Of a stretch of DNA of 64,000 bases, positions 19,073-27,647 are shown piece after piece. The translations under genes and the position numbers were made by a program. The stretch lies in assembly GCF_025685575.1 (NCBI RefSeq), contig NZ_JAGSYD010000003.1, positions 558,001 through 622,000 of the forward strand, read 5' to 3'. The notes under the pieces are model-generated. The model was not told the origin of the DNA. It made no database searches and worked only from the letters and a program-made list of their open reading frames with translations. The number at the start of each line of letters is the position of its first letter. Positions within the stretch are counted from its first letter, which is position 1. Source of the stretch: Granulicella cerasi. GTDB taxonomy: Bacteria > Acidobacteriota > Terriglobia > Terriglobales > Acidobacteriaceae.

Positions 19073-19606
19073 CTACTTCTTGTCCTTCGCGTCGATAAAG
19101 GCCTGCTGGCTCTTCACGATCAGCTCGCGCGCAAACTGCGCATCGCGCCAGCCCTTCACTTCGACCGACTTACCTTCGAGGTCCTTGTAGATCGAAAAGA
19201 AGTGGACGATCTCCTTGAGGATGTGCGGGTAGATGTCCGAGTAGTTGTAGACATCCTTGTAGCGCGGGTTGCCGACGCCAACGCACAGTACCTTCTCATC
19301 GCCTTCGCCGCCGTCGATCATCTCGAGCGCGCCGATGGGGCGCACTTCCTGCAGGCAGCCCGGGAAGCTGGGGTAATCCACCAGAACCACCACGTCGAGC
19401 GGATCGCCGTCGTCGCCAAGCGTGGAGGGGATGAAGCCGTAGTCGCCCGGATAGTGAACCGGCGAGTGCAGGTTGCGGTCCAGCTTGAAGACGTGCAGTT
19501 CCTTGTCGTATTCGTACTTCGCCACGCCATCGGCGGGGATCTCAATAATGGCGTTGACCTGTTCAGGGGCCTTCGGGCCTACCGGCAATTCGAGGTAATT
19601 CGGCAT
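19073..19606 (-). CDS. ppa: Inorganic pyrophosphatase, family I
   Basis: Soluble cytoplasmic enzyme hydrolysing diphosphate to two phosphates, pulling biosynthetic reactions forward. 177 residues, the normal bacterial family I size. The metal-binding signature DDGDPLD (residues 65-71) is intact, and active-site residues are recognisable in YEYDKE, YPGDYGF and KDLEG. The start at MPNYLELPVGP fits the family; an in-frame ATG 48 nt upstream would add an extension without family support, and neither start has a strong Shine-Dalgarno. Single-gene unit sharing a terminator with the converging permease. Confidence 0.95.
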   Translation of the reverse strand: MPNYLELPVGPKAPEQVNAIIEIPADGVAKYEYDKELHVFKLDRNLHSPVHYPGDYGFIPSTLGDDGDPLDVVVLVDYPSFPGCLQEVRPIGALEMIDGGEGDEKVLCVGVGNPRYKDVYNYSDIYPHILKEIVHFFSIYKDLEGKSVEVKGWRDAQFARELIVKSQQAFIDAKDKK

Positions 19607-19814
19607 ATCTGGGATTCCGTTCTTCTCTGAGGAAATCGTCTTGCGTCGTCCCATGTATGCAGCTCAAATGTGGCGTCCCGACACAACCCCGTTAGTTTAC
19701 ATTGGTTTTCATCCCACCGAATCATCGATCTGGGCGAGGCAGCCGATGAACGGCGACCGGAATCCTACCTAGCGAGACTGCGATCTGACTTGCCGAGAGA
19801 AGGGCTATCCCAAC

Positions 19815-20618
19815 ATGCCATCCAGAACACTCGCCTTGACCTGTTCAGCACTCGCCTTGACCGCCGCTCTGACCGCTGCGCCCACCCTGCGGGCGCAGGC
19901 CGTGTATACCGCCGAGAAGGGTGCCAACATCTTCGTGTTCGGTGGCTATAACTACGTCAAGCCGGACTTCGGTCCAGACTCGTACCACAACAATGGCGTG
20001 ATGTTCGGCGCGGACTACACGCGCTACTTCGGCTGGCGCATCGCGCCTTCCATCGAGCTGCGTTACCAGACATCCTCGGGCCAGGTCGTGAAGGAGAGCA
20101 CCATCAGCGGTGGCTTGAAGTTCGGTGCCGACTTCCACCAACGCTACCACCCCTACGTAGACTTCCTCGCCGGGCTGGGCACGCTGCATTATGTCGTGCC
20201 GCCGGTGCCGGGATACCCCGACGATCACGCGCTGGCTTACACCTTCGGCGGTGGACTCGACATCGATGTCTACAACAACTTCGCGCTCAAGCTCGACGTG
20301 CAATCGCAAAGCTGGAACCTCGGCGAGAACCTCACCATCAAGCCGCAGGGCGGAGACTTCACCCTTTCCCCCTTCGTCGCCACCATCGGCGTGACCTATC
20401 GCATTCCCTTCCACAACGAGGTCGGCTCGACGATCCATCGTCCGCGCGAAGAGCGTGCACCGCGCCGTGAAGCAGCGCCCCCACCTCCGCCTCCCAACGC
20501 GCCGCCACCACCAGCGGTGGAACAGGCTCCGCCGGCTCCGGCCCCTGCGGAAACCGCTCCTGCAACACCGCCACCGGCCGATACAGCGCCGCCGGCCAGC
20601 ACACCTCCTCCGCAGTAG
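19815..20618 (+). CDS. Outer-membrane beta-barrel protein with Pro-rich C-terminal tail
   Basis: Predicted 8-strand-type outer-membrane barrel, 267 residues. It has a signal peptide (TLALTCSALALTAALTAAP, cleavage near LRAQ), then alternating strands (NIFVFGGYNYV, RIAPSIELRYQ, FALKLDVQSQSWNL, IGVTYRIPF). After the barrel, about residues 205-267 form a tail rich in Pro, Ala and Glu with charged REERAPRRE at its base, unlike an OmpA peptidoglycan domain. The barrel strands resemble those of the protein at 25491 (LKLDVQSQSWN versus LKFDIQQQHWN), so the two are paralogues. Function not recognised. Confidence 0.85.
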   Translation: MPSRTLALTCSALALTAALTAAPTLRAQAVYTAEKGANIFVFGGYNYVKPDFGPDSYHNNGVMFGADYTRYFGWRIAPSIELRYQTSSGQVVKESTISGGLKFGADFHQRYHPYVDFLAGLGTLHYVVPPVPGYPDDHALAYTFGGGLDIDVYNNFALKLDVQSQSWNLGENLTIKPQGGDFTLSPFVATIGVTYRIPFHNEVGSTIHRPREERAPRREAAPPPPPPNAPPPPAVEQAPPAPAPAETAPATPPPADTAPPASTPPPQ

Positions 20619-20686
20619 CGCGCCCGATGCGATAGCCTAGTCAGAGTGCCTGTGCACCGCTCACGCGCCCGCAGGCCGCACTGATT

Positions 20687-21727
20687 ATGTCTTCCTCACG
20701 ATTCGTTCGCGCCTGCCTGCATCTTCCCGTCGACCGCACGCCCTTCTGGTTTCTTCGCCAGGCGGGCCGTTACATGCCCGAGTACATGGCCGTGCGCAAG
20801 CACCACACGCTGCTCGAGATCTGCCGCAACCCGGAGATCGCTGCCGAAGTAACGATCACCGCGGCTGAGCGCCTCGGCGTCGACGCCGCCATCATCTTCG
20901 CCGACCTGCTGCTGCCGCTCACGCCGATGGGCCTCGACTTCGAGTTCGTCAACGGCGAAGGCCCGGTCGTGCATCAGCCCATCCGCACACTCGAGCAGAT
21001 CCAGAAGCTCGACACCACGCGCGCAGGTGAACTGATCTACGTCGCACAGGCGATCGAAAAGGTGGGCAAGCACTTCGCCGCTCCACGCGCAGACGGCGAC
21101 CAGCTCGGCATCATCGGCTTCATCGGCGCACCGTTCACGCTCGCCAGCTACATGATCGAAGGCGGCGGCTCACGCAACTACATCGAAGCCAAGAAGCTCA
21201 TGTACTCCACCGACGGCGCCTGGCAGTTGCTGATGGAAAAGCTGATCACCGTGCTCACCGAGTATGCGCAGCAACAGGTCAACGCCGGTGCAGACGTCAT
21301 CCAGATCTTCGACTCCTGGGCAGGCGCGCTTTCGATCAGCGACTACCGCGAGTACTGCCTTGCCGCGACTACGGAACTAGTACGCCGCGTGCAGGCGATG
21401 GGTGTGCCCGTCATCTACTTCGGCGTGGACACGGCTTCGCTGCTGCCCACGATGAAGGAGACCGGCGCCGACGTACTCGGCCTCGACTGGCGCACACCGC
21501 TTGACGGCGCACGCCAGACGCTCGGCGCGAACATCGCGGTCCAGGGAAACCTTGATCCCATCACGCTCTTCGCGCCGCAGGAAGTCATAGAGCGCCGCGT
21601 GAAAGAGATCCTCGAGCAAAACGCGAAGCAGCCCGGCCACATCTTCAACCTCGGCCACGGCATCGTGCCGCAAACCCCGGTCGACAACGTCATCTTCGTG
21701 GGCGAACTGATCAAGAAGCACGGTTAG
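20687..21727 (+). CDS. hemE: Uroporphyrinogen decarboxylase
   Basis: Cytoplasmic heme-pathway enzyme converting uroporphyrinogen III to coproporphyrinogen III. 346 residues, the family length. The N-terminal signature PFWFLRQAGRYMPEY (normally PxWxMRQAGR) and the substrate-cleft motif GFIGAPFTLASYMIEGG are present, as are IFDSWAGALS and the C-terminal FNLGHGIVPQTP. It lies upstream of hemH and hemY on the same strand but is separated from them by a hairpin terminator and a secreted-protein gene, so it may be its own transcript. Confidence 0.97.
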   Translation: MSSSRFVRACLHLPVDRTPFWFLRQAGRYMPEYMAVRKHHTLLEICRNPEIAAEVTITAAERLGVDAAIIFADLLLPLTPMGLDFEFVNGEGPVVHQPIRTLEQIQKLDTTRAGELIYVAQAIEKVGKHFAAPRADGDQLGIIGFIGAPFTLASYMIEGGGSRNYIEAKKLMYSTDGAWQLLMEKLITVLTEYAQQQVNAGADVIQIFDSWAGALSISDYREYCLAATTELVRRVQAMGVPVIYFGVDTASLLPTMKETGADVLGLDWRTPLDGARQTLGANIAVQGNLDPITLFAPQEVIERRVKEILEQNAKQPGHIFNLGHGIVPQTPVDNVIFVGELIKKHG

Positions 21728-21735
21728 ACGCGCCG

Positions 21736-21756
21736 AGTCGTTAGTCGTTAGTGGTT
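21736..21756 (+). repeat. Short tandem 7-mer, three near-copies
   Basis: AGTCGTT, AGTCGTT, AGTGGTT in a row just after the hemE stop and before its hairpin. Probably incidental. Confidence 0.5.
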
Positions 21757-21760
21757 ACTT

Positions 21761-21788
21761 TCAAGGGCGGACTTCGGTCCGCCCTTGA
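21761..21788 (+). terminator. Hairpin after hemE
   Basis: A 12-bp perfect stem with a TTCG tetraloop (left arm 21761-21772, right arm 21777-21788). The T-run downstream is weak (TGCGTTT), so termination may be partial. Confidence 0.7.
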
Positions 21789-21920
21789 TGCGTTTGACGA
21801 AGGACTTACAACCCTCCGCTCGCTCACAAATATTTCATCGAAGCCGCAGTGCCTTTTGACAACATCTCCGTCCTAACTAGCGGAAGGCCATCCACAACCC
21901 ATGCTTTACGGAGATGCAAA

Positions 21921-22691
21921 ATGCACCCACACTTCACACGACGTACCCTCGTCGTCAGCCTAGGTACAGCGCTGCTTTCGAGCCTGCCTCTGCACGCTCA
22001 AGCGAAAACCCCACCTGCAAACCCTTGCAGACCACTCACTACGCGCAGTGAGTGCACTCAATGGCGCAACGACCATGACATTACCAAGACGATCTTCCTG
22101 ACCAACACCACGCAGCAGAACGACGCGAACGAAGTGCTCGTAGCGCTGCGTAATGTTCTGGATCCGAGCATCAAAATCTATCTCGTCGCGAGCCAGAACG
22201 CGATTGTGGTCCGCACAATCCCAGAAGATATGGCACAAGCAGAGGCGCTCGTCGCTGACCTGACCAAGCCTCGCAAGCAGTACCGTCTCACTTACACGGT
22301 GAACACGCTCGAAGGTAAGAACCGTATCTCCAGCGAGGTCTACTCGGTCGTAGCGGTGAATGGCCAGCGCGTCACCGAGAAGCAAGGCAATAAAGTGCCC
22401 GTCATCACAGGTTCGAAAGACGGCGAGTTGCAGTACACCTACATCGACGTAGGCCATGCGCTTGACGCAACGCTCTCTGACGGCGGCAGCGTGGTCGCGC
22501 TCAAGACGAAGGTTGAAGTATCGTCTCCCGCGCCCACACCCTCCATGCCAACGGAACCGACGATCCATCAGACGGTCCTTGAAGGATCCATACTGCTCAC
22601 GCCCGGAAAGCCGCTCACACTCGGCTCGGCCGACATCGAAGGCACGCACCAGCGCATCGAAGTGGAAGTGCTCGCAACGCCGACGAACTAA
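21921..22691 (+). CDS. Secreted protein with secretin N-domain-like region
   Basis: Exported protein of 256 residues. ATG 21921 has CGGAG 7 nt upstream and a signal peptide ending LPLHAQA; an earlier in-frame start would place 24 charged residues before it. Residues of about 55-115 (NDANEVLVALRNVLDP, QNAIVVRTIPEDMAQAEALV) resemble the small alpha/beta N-domains of type II/III/IV secretins (NolW/N1 fold), but the membrane-spanning secretin part is absent. The rest is beta-rich (YTVNTLEGKNRIS, VTEKQGNKVPVITG). Two Cys occur in NPCRPLTTRSEC. It lies between hemE and hemH with no clear link to heme. Specific function unknown. Confidence 0.8.
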   Translation: MHPHFTRRTLVVSLGTALLSSLPLHAQAKTPPANPCRPLTTRSECTQWRNDHDITKTIFLTNTTQQNDANEVLVALRNVLDPSIKIYLVASQNAIVVRTIPEDMAQAEALVADLTKPRKQYRLTYTVNTLEGKNRISSEVYSVVAVNGQRVTEKQGNKVPVITGSKDGELQYTYIDVGHALDATLSDGGSVVALKTKVEVSSPAPTPSMPTEPTIHQTVLEGSILLTPGKPLTLGSADIEGTHQRIEVEVLATPTN

Positions 22692-22770
22692 TGCCATACG
22701 ACGAACAGCGGTGCGATTTGCGACGCAGCAAACGCACCGCTGTTTCAGGCGAGCGGTACGATAGAAGTCG

Positions 22771-23775
22771 ATGTCTCACGCGATTCTCCTTCTAGCTCAC
22801 GGCACTCCCGACACCCTCGACCAGATGGCCGAGTACCTTGCGCACGTCACCAACGGGCGCCCCATGCCGCAGCACGTTGTCGAAGAGTTGCAACATCGCT
22901 ACGGCGAGATCGGCCTGCGCCACGAGCCGCTGCCTGAAGGCCCGCCGCTCACGCGCCTCACGCTGCTGCAAGGCAAGCTGCTAGAGCAAGAGCTCGGCAC
23001 GCGCGTCTATGTCGGCATGCGCAACTGGCATCCGTTCATCGGCGAGGTGGTCGAGCAGATGAAGAGCGATGGCGTCACCAGCGCCACCGTGCTTTGCCTT
23101 GCACCGCAAAACTCACGCACCTCCACCGGCCTCTATCGTCGCGCGTTGGAGAAGGCTCTCGACAACGCGTTCCCCTTCACGTTTATCGCTGGCTGGGCGG
23201 ACGAACCGCTGCTCATCGAAGCCTTTGCCGATAAGCTCACCACCGCATGGCAAGCAGCCTGCACGAAGCACAACGCACGCGTGCCCGTGCTCTTCACCGC
23301 GCACTCTGTGCCCTGCCGCACCATTCGCGCGACCACCGAACAGCAGGCCGCCGAAGGCTCCAACCGGCCCGGCGAAAACACGCCCGCCGACGGCTTGCAA
23401 AACTACGGCGCAGCCGAAGCTGGCGACCCGTATCCGATCGAGTGCAAGCAGACAGCAGCACTCGTCGCCGCACGCGCTGGACTCAGCGAAGCGGACTGGT
23501 TCTTCGCCTTTCAGTCGCAAGGCGTCGCAGGCGCGCCGTGGATCGGCCCCAGCGTAGAAGACACCATCACAGCACTTGCTGCGGCAGGCCATCGCGCCGT
23601 CGTGATGCAGCCCATCGGCTTCCTCTGCGACCACGTCGAAATCCTCTACGACATCGACGTCAATTTCCGCGACTTCGGCAACGAACGCGGCATCAGCGTC
23701 ACGCGCGCCGAAAGCCTCAACGACTCGCCGAAGCTCATCGACGGCATCGCTCACGTGCTCGCTACGCGCGCGTAA
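22771..23775 (+). CDS. hemH: Ferrochelatase
   Basis: Inserts Fe(II) into the porphyrin (protoporphyrin IX or coproporphyrin III). 334 residues; starts MSHAILLLAHGTPD. The catalytic His is H178 in TAHSVP; the acidic partner lies in GFLCDHVEILYDID; FQSQGVAGAPWIGP is the conserved substrate loop. No C-terminal [2Fe-2S] Cys cluster or membrane helix. Odd feature: about 32 extra residues rich in Ala, Gln and Asn sit between HSVPCRTI and the GDPYP motif, where most homologues have a short link, right beside the active site. It is followed 100 nt later by hemY. The hemE/H/Y order resembles Gram-positive coproporphyrin-pathway clusters, so the substrate could be coproporphyrin III (inference). Confidence 0.93.
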   Translation: MSHAILLLAHGTPDTLDQMAEYLAHVTNGRPMPQHVVEELQHRYGEIGLRHEPLPEGPPLTRLTLLQGKLLEQELGTRVYVGMRNWHPFIGEVVEQMKSDGVTSATVLCLAPQNSRTSTGLYRRALEKALDNAFPFTFIAGWADEPLLIEAFADKLTTAWQAACTKHNARVPVLFTAHSVPCRTIRATTEQQAAEGSNRPGENTPADGLQNYGAAEAGDPYPIECKQTAALVAARAGLSEADWFFAFQSQGVAGAPWIGPSVEDTITALAAAGHRAVVMQPIGFLCDHVEILYDIDVNFRDFGNERGISVTRAESLNDSPKLIDGIAHVLATRA

Positions 23776-23875
23776 GCACTGGCGCTTGGATCTCTCGGCT
23801 CTGGACGTTGATGTCGACAAACAGCCTGTGCTCACCGTCACACTGAGTTGATACACAAAGGCCTAGACTGAACCC

Positions 23876-25339
23876 ATGAAGCGAATCGCAATCCTCGGCG
23901 GCGGCATCAGCGGCTTGGCCGCAGCGTATGAACTCGAGCGGGCACGCCTCGCCGGTGCTGCGATCGACTGGCAACTCTACGAAGCCACCGACCGCCTCGG
24001 CGGTATCCTCGACACCAGGCTCGAAGACACGCCTGCCGGCCGCTTCGTCCTCGAAGGCGGTCCCGATGGCTGGGTGAGCGAGAAACCCTGGCTGCGCGAA
24101 CTCGCCATCGAGCTCGGCCTCGAAGACGAGCTCATCGCGTCCAACGACGCCACGCGTAAGACGTACATACTCAAAGGCTCCGAACTCATCCCCATCCCTG
24201 ACGGCATGAGGATGATGGTGCCCACCGATCTCAGCGTAATGGAAGGATCGCCGCTCTTCAGCGAAGAAGCCAAGCGTGCCTACACTGCAGAGACCATGCG
24301 CGCGGACGAACTGAAAGCCACTGCACCAGCAGCCGACGAGTCCGTTGCAAGCTTCGTGCTGCGTCACTTCGGCGAAGAAGTGCTGACGACACTCGCCGCG
24401 CCGCTGCTCGCAGGCGTCTTCGGCGGCGATGTGCGCAAGCTCAGCGTGCGCTCGGTGATGCCGCAGTTCGTCGCGATGGAGCGCGAACACGGCTCACTCA
24501 TCCTTGCGCTGCAGGCAAAACAACGCGAGCATGGCGACCGCCCCAGGCAAACGATTTTCACCTCGCTGCGCAACGGCATGGGCTCACTCGTCTCCGCCCT
24601 CGTAGCGAAGCTACCGCCAGAGCGCATCCACCTCAACCAGCGCACCTGGCTGATCGACGACAGCGGCGAGTGGATCGTCCGCGCAGGTAACAGCAGCACG
24701 CATCGCGGCATGCTCGCCAGTTACGCGTCGCGCTCGCACGGCGATCTCATGGAGCCTGCCAGCGAGATCATCGTTGCCACACCGGTCGACGTGACGCGAG
24801 AACTCTTCGCCCCGCTCATCCACAAACGCGCTTCGAAGCTGCTGCCCACCGACGCCAGCTCCGCCATCCTCGTCGCGTTCGGCTGGACCGCCGAGCAAGC
24901 GCAGAGCTTCACCGTCCCCGCAGGCTTCGGCTACCTCGTGCCGCCCGACGGCGACGCTTCCAAGCTGATGGCCTGCACCTTCGTCGACGGCAAATTCCCG
25001 CACCGCGCCCCCGAAGGCGCACGCATCATCCGCGCTTTCTTCGGAGGCAAGGCCGCCGACCGCTTGCAAGAAGCCAATGATGTACAGATCGCCGCCGAAG
25101 CGCTTGCGCAACTGACGCCCGTACTCGGCACCCTGCCGGAGCCGATCCACACCTACGTGCGCCGCTGGCCGCGCTCGCTGCCGCAGTACGAGGTCGGTCA
25201 TCTCGAGCGCATGGACGAGCTCGAAACCCTCGTCGCCAAACGCCCCGGCATCCACCTGCTCGGTAACAGCTACCGCGGCGTCGGCATGCCCGACCTCATC
25301 CGCGACGCGCGCGCCCTGGCGCGCAAGCTCACGACCTAA
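23876..25339 (+). CDS. hemY: Protoporphyrinogen/coproporphyrinogen III oxidase, HemY/CgoX type
   Basis: FAD-dependent, oxygen-using oxidase of the heme pathway, 487 residues. The N-terminal dinucleotide-binding motif GGGISGLAAAYELER at residues 8-22 and the family segments LEGGPDGW, LAAPLLAGVFGGDVRKLS and HLLGNSYRGVGMPDLIRDA support the call. Whether it oxidises coproporphyrinogen (CgoX) or protoporphyrinogen (PPOX) cannot be read from sequence alone. It follows hemH on the same strand with a 100-nt gap, and a strong hairpin closes the unit. Confidence 0.94.
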   Translation: MKRIAILGGGISGLAAAYELERARLAGAAIDWQLYEATDRLGGILDTRLEDTPAGRFVLEGGPDGWVSEKPWLRELAIELGLEDELIASNDATRKTYILKGSELIPIPDGMRMMVPTDLSVMEGSPLFSEEAKRAYTAETMRADELKATAPAADESVASFVLRHFGEEVLTTLAAPLLAGVFGGDVRKLSVRSVMPQFVAMEREHGSLILALQAKQREHGDRPRQTIFTSLRNGMGSLVSALVAKLPPERIHLNQRTWLIDDSGEWIVRAGNSSTHRGMLASYASRSHGDLMEPASEIIVATPVDVTRELFAPLIHKRASKLLPTDASSAILVAFGWTAEQAQSFTVPAGFGYLVPPDGDASKLMACTFVDGKFPHRAPEGARIIRAFFGGKAADRLQEANDVQIAAEALAQLTPVLGTLPEPIHTYVRRWPRSLPQYEVGHLERMDELETLVAKRPGIHLLGNSYRGVGMPDLIRDARALARKLTT

Positions 25340-25388
25340 GCTGTAGTCCACGCCACGCAAAACCCCGTCCACCATGGCAGCTAACTTC

Positions 25389-25427
25389 GCGTCCGGCCTC
25401 TCCAGAGGGCCGGACGCCGAGTCGTTT
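25389..25427 (+). terminator. Rho-independent terminator after hemY
   Basis: A perfect 10-bp GC-rich stem GCGTCCGGCC/GGCCGGACGC (25389-25398, 25408-25417) is followed within 6 nt by CGTTTT. Confidence 0.8.
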
Positions 25428-25490
25428 TCGTAGCAACGCCGGGCGCTCCTCCCATCCACTGCCCGCCTACTCACAAAAGGCTCCCTTGGC

Positions 25491-26174
25491 ATGGTTCGCC
25501 CCCTTTCGCGCGTAATGCGCCTGGCTCTTCGTCTGTCCGTATGTGCTTTCCTCCTGCTGCCAGCGCTCCAAGCGCACGGCCAGGCCACCACGGCAGGCAC
25601 GCTCACTGAAGGCGCGCATGTCGATGTCTTCCTCACGGGCACACTGACGCACACCGGCTTCGTAGGCTCTGACCGCGGCCTGACCGGAGGCGTGAACTAC
25701 TCGCTGCGCCACATCTTCGGCTTCGAGCCCGCGGCCGAGTTGCGCGCCACGACCTCGCTCTTCTCTGCGAGCGACGCCGCCCACGAGCGCAGCTTCTTCC
25801 TCGGCCCCGTTGTGCGTCGGCGCATCGGTCGCTTTGAGCCCTACGGTGATTTCCTGTGGGGACGCGGCACCATCACCTACCCCGGCACCTACCTCTACGA
25901 GGACAACCAGTACGTGCGCACCGCTGGCGGCACGCACGAATACGGCGGCGGCCTCGGCATCCGCCTCAACGATCTGTGGTCGCTGAAGTTCGACATTCAG
26001 CAACAACACTGGAACGTGCCCGTGCTGCCGACCGGCCAGACCTTCGCGCGCTCTGCCTCTTTCGGCGTCACCCGCCGCTTTGGCCTGCGCCACGACAAAG
26101 AACTGCCACCCGACAAGAACGATCCGAAGTGGCATACCGTCTGCCAGGACCACCCCTTGCTCTGCAAGAAGTAG
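25491..26174 (+). CDS. Outer-membrane beta-barrel protein
   Basis: Exported barrel-like protein of 227 residues. It has a signal peptide (LRLSVCAFLLLPALQAHGQA) and amphipathic strands (GGVNYSLRHIFGFEPAAELRA, YGDFLWGRGTITYPGTYLY in shorter form, LWSLKFDIQQQHWNV, SFGVTRRFGL). It is related to the barrel at 19815, but lacks the Pro-rich tail and ends in a short Lys/Asp/Cys-containing segment instead. It precedes mqnC by 23 nt and may be co-transcribed with it. Function not recognised. Confidence 0.83.
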   Translation: MVRPLSRVMRLALRLSVCAFLLLPALQAHGQATTAGTLTEGAHVDVFLTGTLTHTGFVGSDRGLTGGVNYSLRHIFGFEPAAELRATTSLFSASDAAHERSFFLGPVVRRRIGRFEPYGDFLWGRGTITYPGTYLYEDNQYVRTAGGTHEYGGGLGIRLNDLWSLKFDIQQQHWNVPVLPTGQTFARSASFGVTRRFGLRHDKELPPDKNDPKWHTVCQDHPLLCKK

Positions 26175-26197
26175 ACGCGCAGCGGTACACTGGAAGC

Positions 26198-27244
26198 ATG
26201 GGCATTTCACGCCAGCAAGCTCTTGATTGTTTCGCCTCGGACGACCTGATCGGCATCGGCATGGAAGCCGACGCGATCCGCCGCAAGCTGCATCCCGACG
26301 GCGTCGTCAGCTACATCATCGATCGCAACATCAACTACACCAACTTCTGCACGGAGTACTGCACCTTCTGCGCGTTCTATCGCCCGCTGAAGGGCAAGCT
26401 CGCCAGCGAAGGTTACATCCTCGACTTCGACACGATCTACGACAAGATCCGCGAAACCGTCGAGATGGGCGGCACTGGCGTGCTCATGCAGGGCGGCATT
26501 CACCCCGACCTCAAGATCGACTGGTTCGAGCGCCTCTTCACCGGCATCAAGACCCGCTTCCCCCAGATCTGGCTGCACTGCCTTTCGGCTTCGGAGATCC
26601 TCGCGATCGCCGAGTACTCCGAAATTGATCTGCGCACCACGATCGCCCGCCTGCAGGCCGCTGGTCTCGACTCCATCCCCGGCGGTGGCGCTGAAATCCT
26701 CGACGACGACGTGCGCGCACGCATCGCTCGCCTGAAGTGCCGCACCGAAGACTGGCTCTCCGTCCACCGCACCGCTCACTCGCTCGGCATGCGCACCACC
26801 GCGACCATGATGTTCGGCGTAGGCGAAACGATGGAGCAACGCGTGAATCACTTCGAGGTCGTCCGCCAACTGCAGGAAGAGACCGGCGGCTTCACCGCAT
26901 TCATTCCCTGGAGCTTTCAGCCGAACAACACAGCGCTCGGCGGCCGCGGCTGGGACGAAGCCACCTCCGTCGAATACCTTAAGACGCTCGCCATCAGCCG
27001 CATGTATCTCGACAACATCGAGAACGTGCAGGCAAGCTGGGTCACGCAGGGCCTGAAGGTGTTGCAGATGGGCCTCCGCTTCGGCGGCAACGACGTCGGC
27101 TCCGTCATGCTCGAAGAGAACGTCGTGAAGGCCGCAGGCACCTCCAACTGCACCACGGAAGAAGAGCTCCGCCGCATCATCCGCGACGCAGGCTTCAAGC
27201 CCGTGCAGCGCGACACACTCTACCGCACGATGTTCCTCAACTAA
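26198..27244 (+). CDS. mqnC: Cyclic dehypoxanthinyl futalosine synthase
   Basis: Radical-SAM enzyme of the futalosine route to menaquinone, 348 residues. The SAM-type iron-sulfur cysteines are C51, C55 and C58 (CTEYCTFC). IPGGGAEILDDDVR and TATMMFGVGET are family hallmarks distinguishing MqnC from CofH or MqnE. The start is the ATG at 26198 after the upstream barrel gene; the longer open frame reaching back to 25856 lies inside that gene and is not used. Implies respiration through menaquinone made from chorismate via futalosine. The partner mqnA/B/D/E genes are not in the window. Confidence 0.96.
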   Translation: MGISRQQALDCFASDDLIGIGMEADAIRRKLHPDGVVSYIIDRNINYTNFCTEYCTFCAFYRPLKGKLASEGYILDFDTIYDKIRETVEMGGTGVLMQGGIHPDLKIDWFERLFTGIKTRFPQIWLHCLSASEILAIAEYSEIDLRTTIARLQAAGLDSIPGGGAEILDDDVRARIARLKCRTEDWLSVHRTAHSLGMRTTATMMFGVGETMEQRVNHFEVVRQLQEETGGFTAFIPWSFQPNNTALGGRGWDEATSVEYLKTLAISRMYLDNIENVQASWVTQGLKVLQMGLRFGGNDVGSVMLEENVVKAAGTSNCTTEEELRRIIRDAGFKPVQRDTLYRTMFLN

Positions 27245-27266
27245 TCAAAGCTGCATCGAACGAAGC

Positions 27267-27647
27267 ATGATTCTTCGCATCGATCATCTCGTCCTGACCG
27301 TCGCCGACATTGAGGCGACGGTGGCTTTTTATAGACGTGCTTTAGGGTTTACATCGCAAGTGAAAGATGGTCGATGGTCACTGCACTTCGCCGCGCAGAA
27401 GATCAATCTGCATCAGAGCGACCACACCTTCGAGCCAAAGGCATTGCGCCCCACACCAGGCTCAGCCGACCTCTGCTTCATCACCGACCAGGAACCCGAA
27501 GAAACACTCGCACATCTGCGCGAGCAAGAGATCCCGATAGAGCAAGGCCCCACCGCTCGCAACGGAGCCATGGGGCCAATGCAATCCATCTACTTTCGCG
27601 ACACCGACGGCAATCTCATCGAGGTTGCGAAGTACGACGCAGTTTAG
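27267..27647 (+). CDS. VOC (glyoxalase/dioxygenase-fold) family protein
   Basis: Single-domain vicinal-oxygen-chelate protein, 126 residues, with two beta-alpha-beta-beta-beta units. The first metal ligand is expected in RIDHLVLTVADI (His7); YFRDTDGNLIEV near the C-terminus supplies the Glu ligand. It resembles the group often annotated as VOC virulence protein; substrate unknown. Starts 22 nt after mqnC, so probably co-transcribed. Its 3' end overlaps the stop of the converging glycosyltransferase by 4 nt. Confidence 0.88.
   Translation: MILRIDHLVLTVADIEATVAFYRRALGFTSQVKDGRWSLHFAAQKINLHQSDHTFEPKALRPTPGSADLCFITDQEPEETLAHLREQEIPIEQGPTARNGAMGPMQSIYFRDTDGNLIEVAKYDAV

Noticed and set aside
25856..26197. 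Upstream extension of mqnC
   Set aside because: This part lies inside the preceding barrel gene in another frame; MqnC homologues start at about the ATG at 26198.
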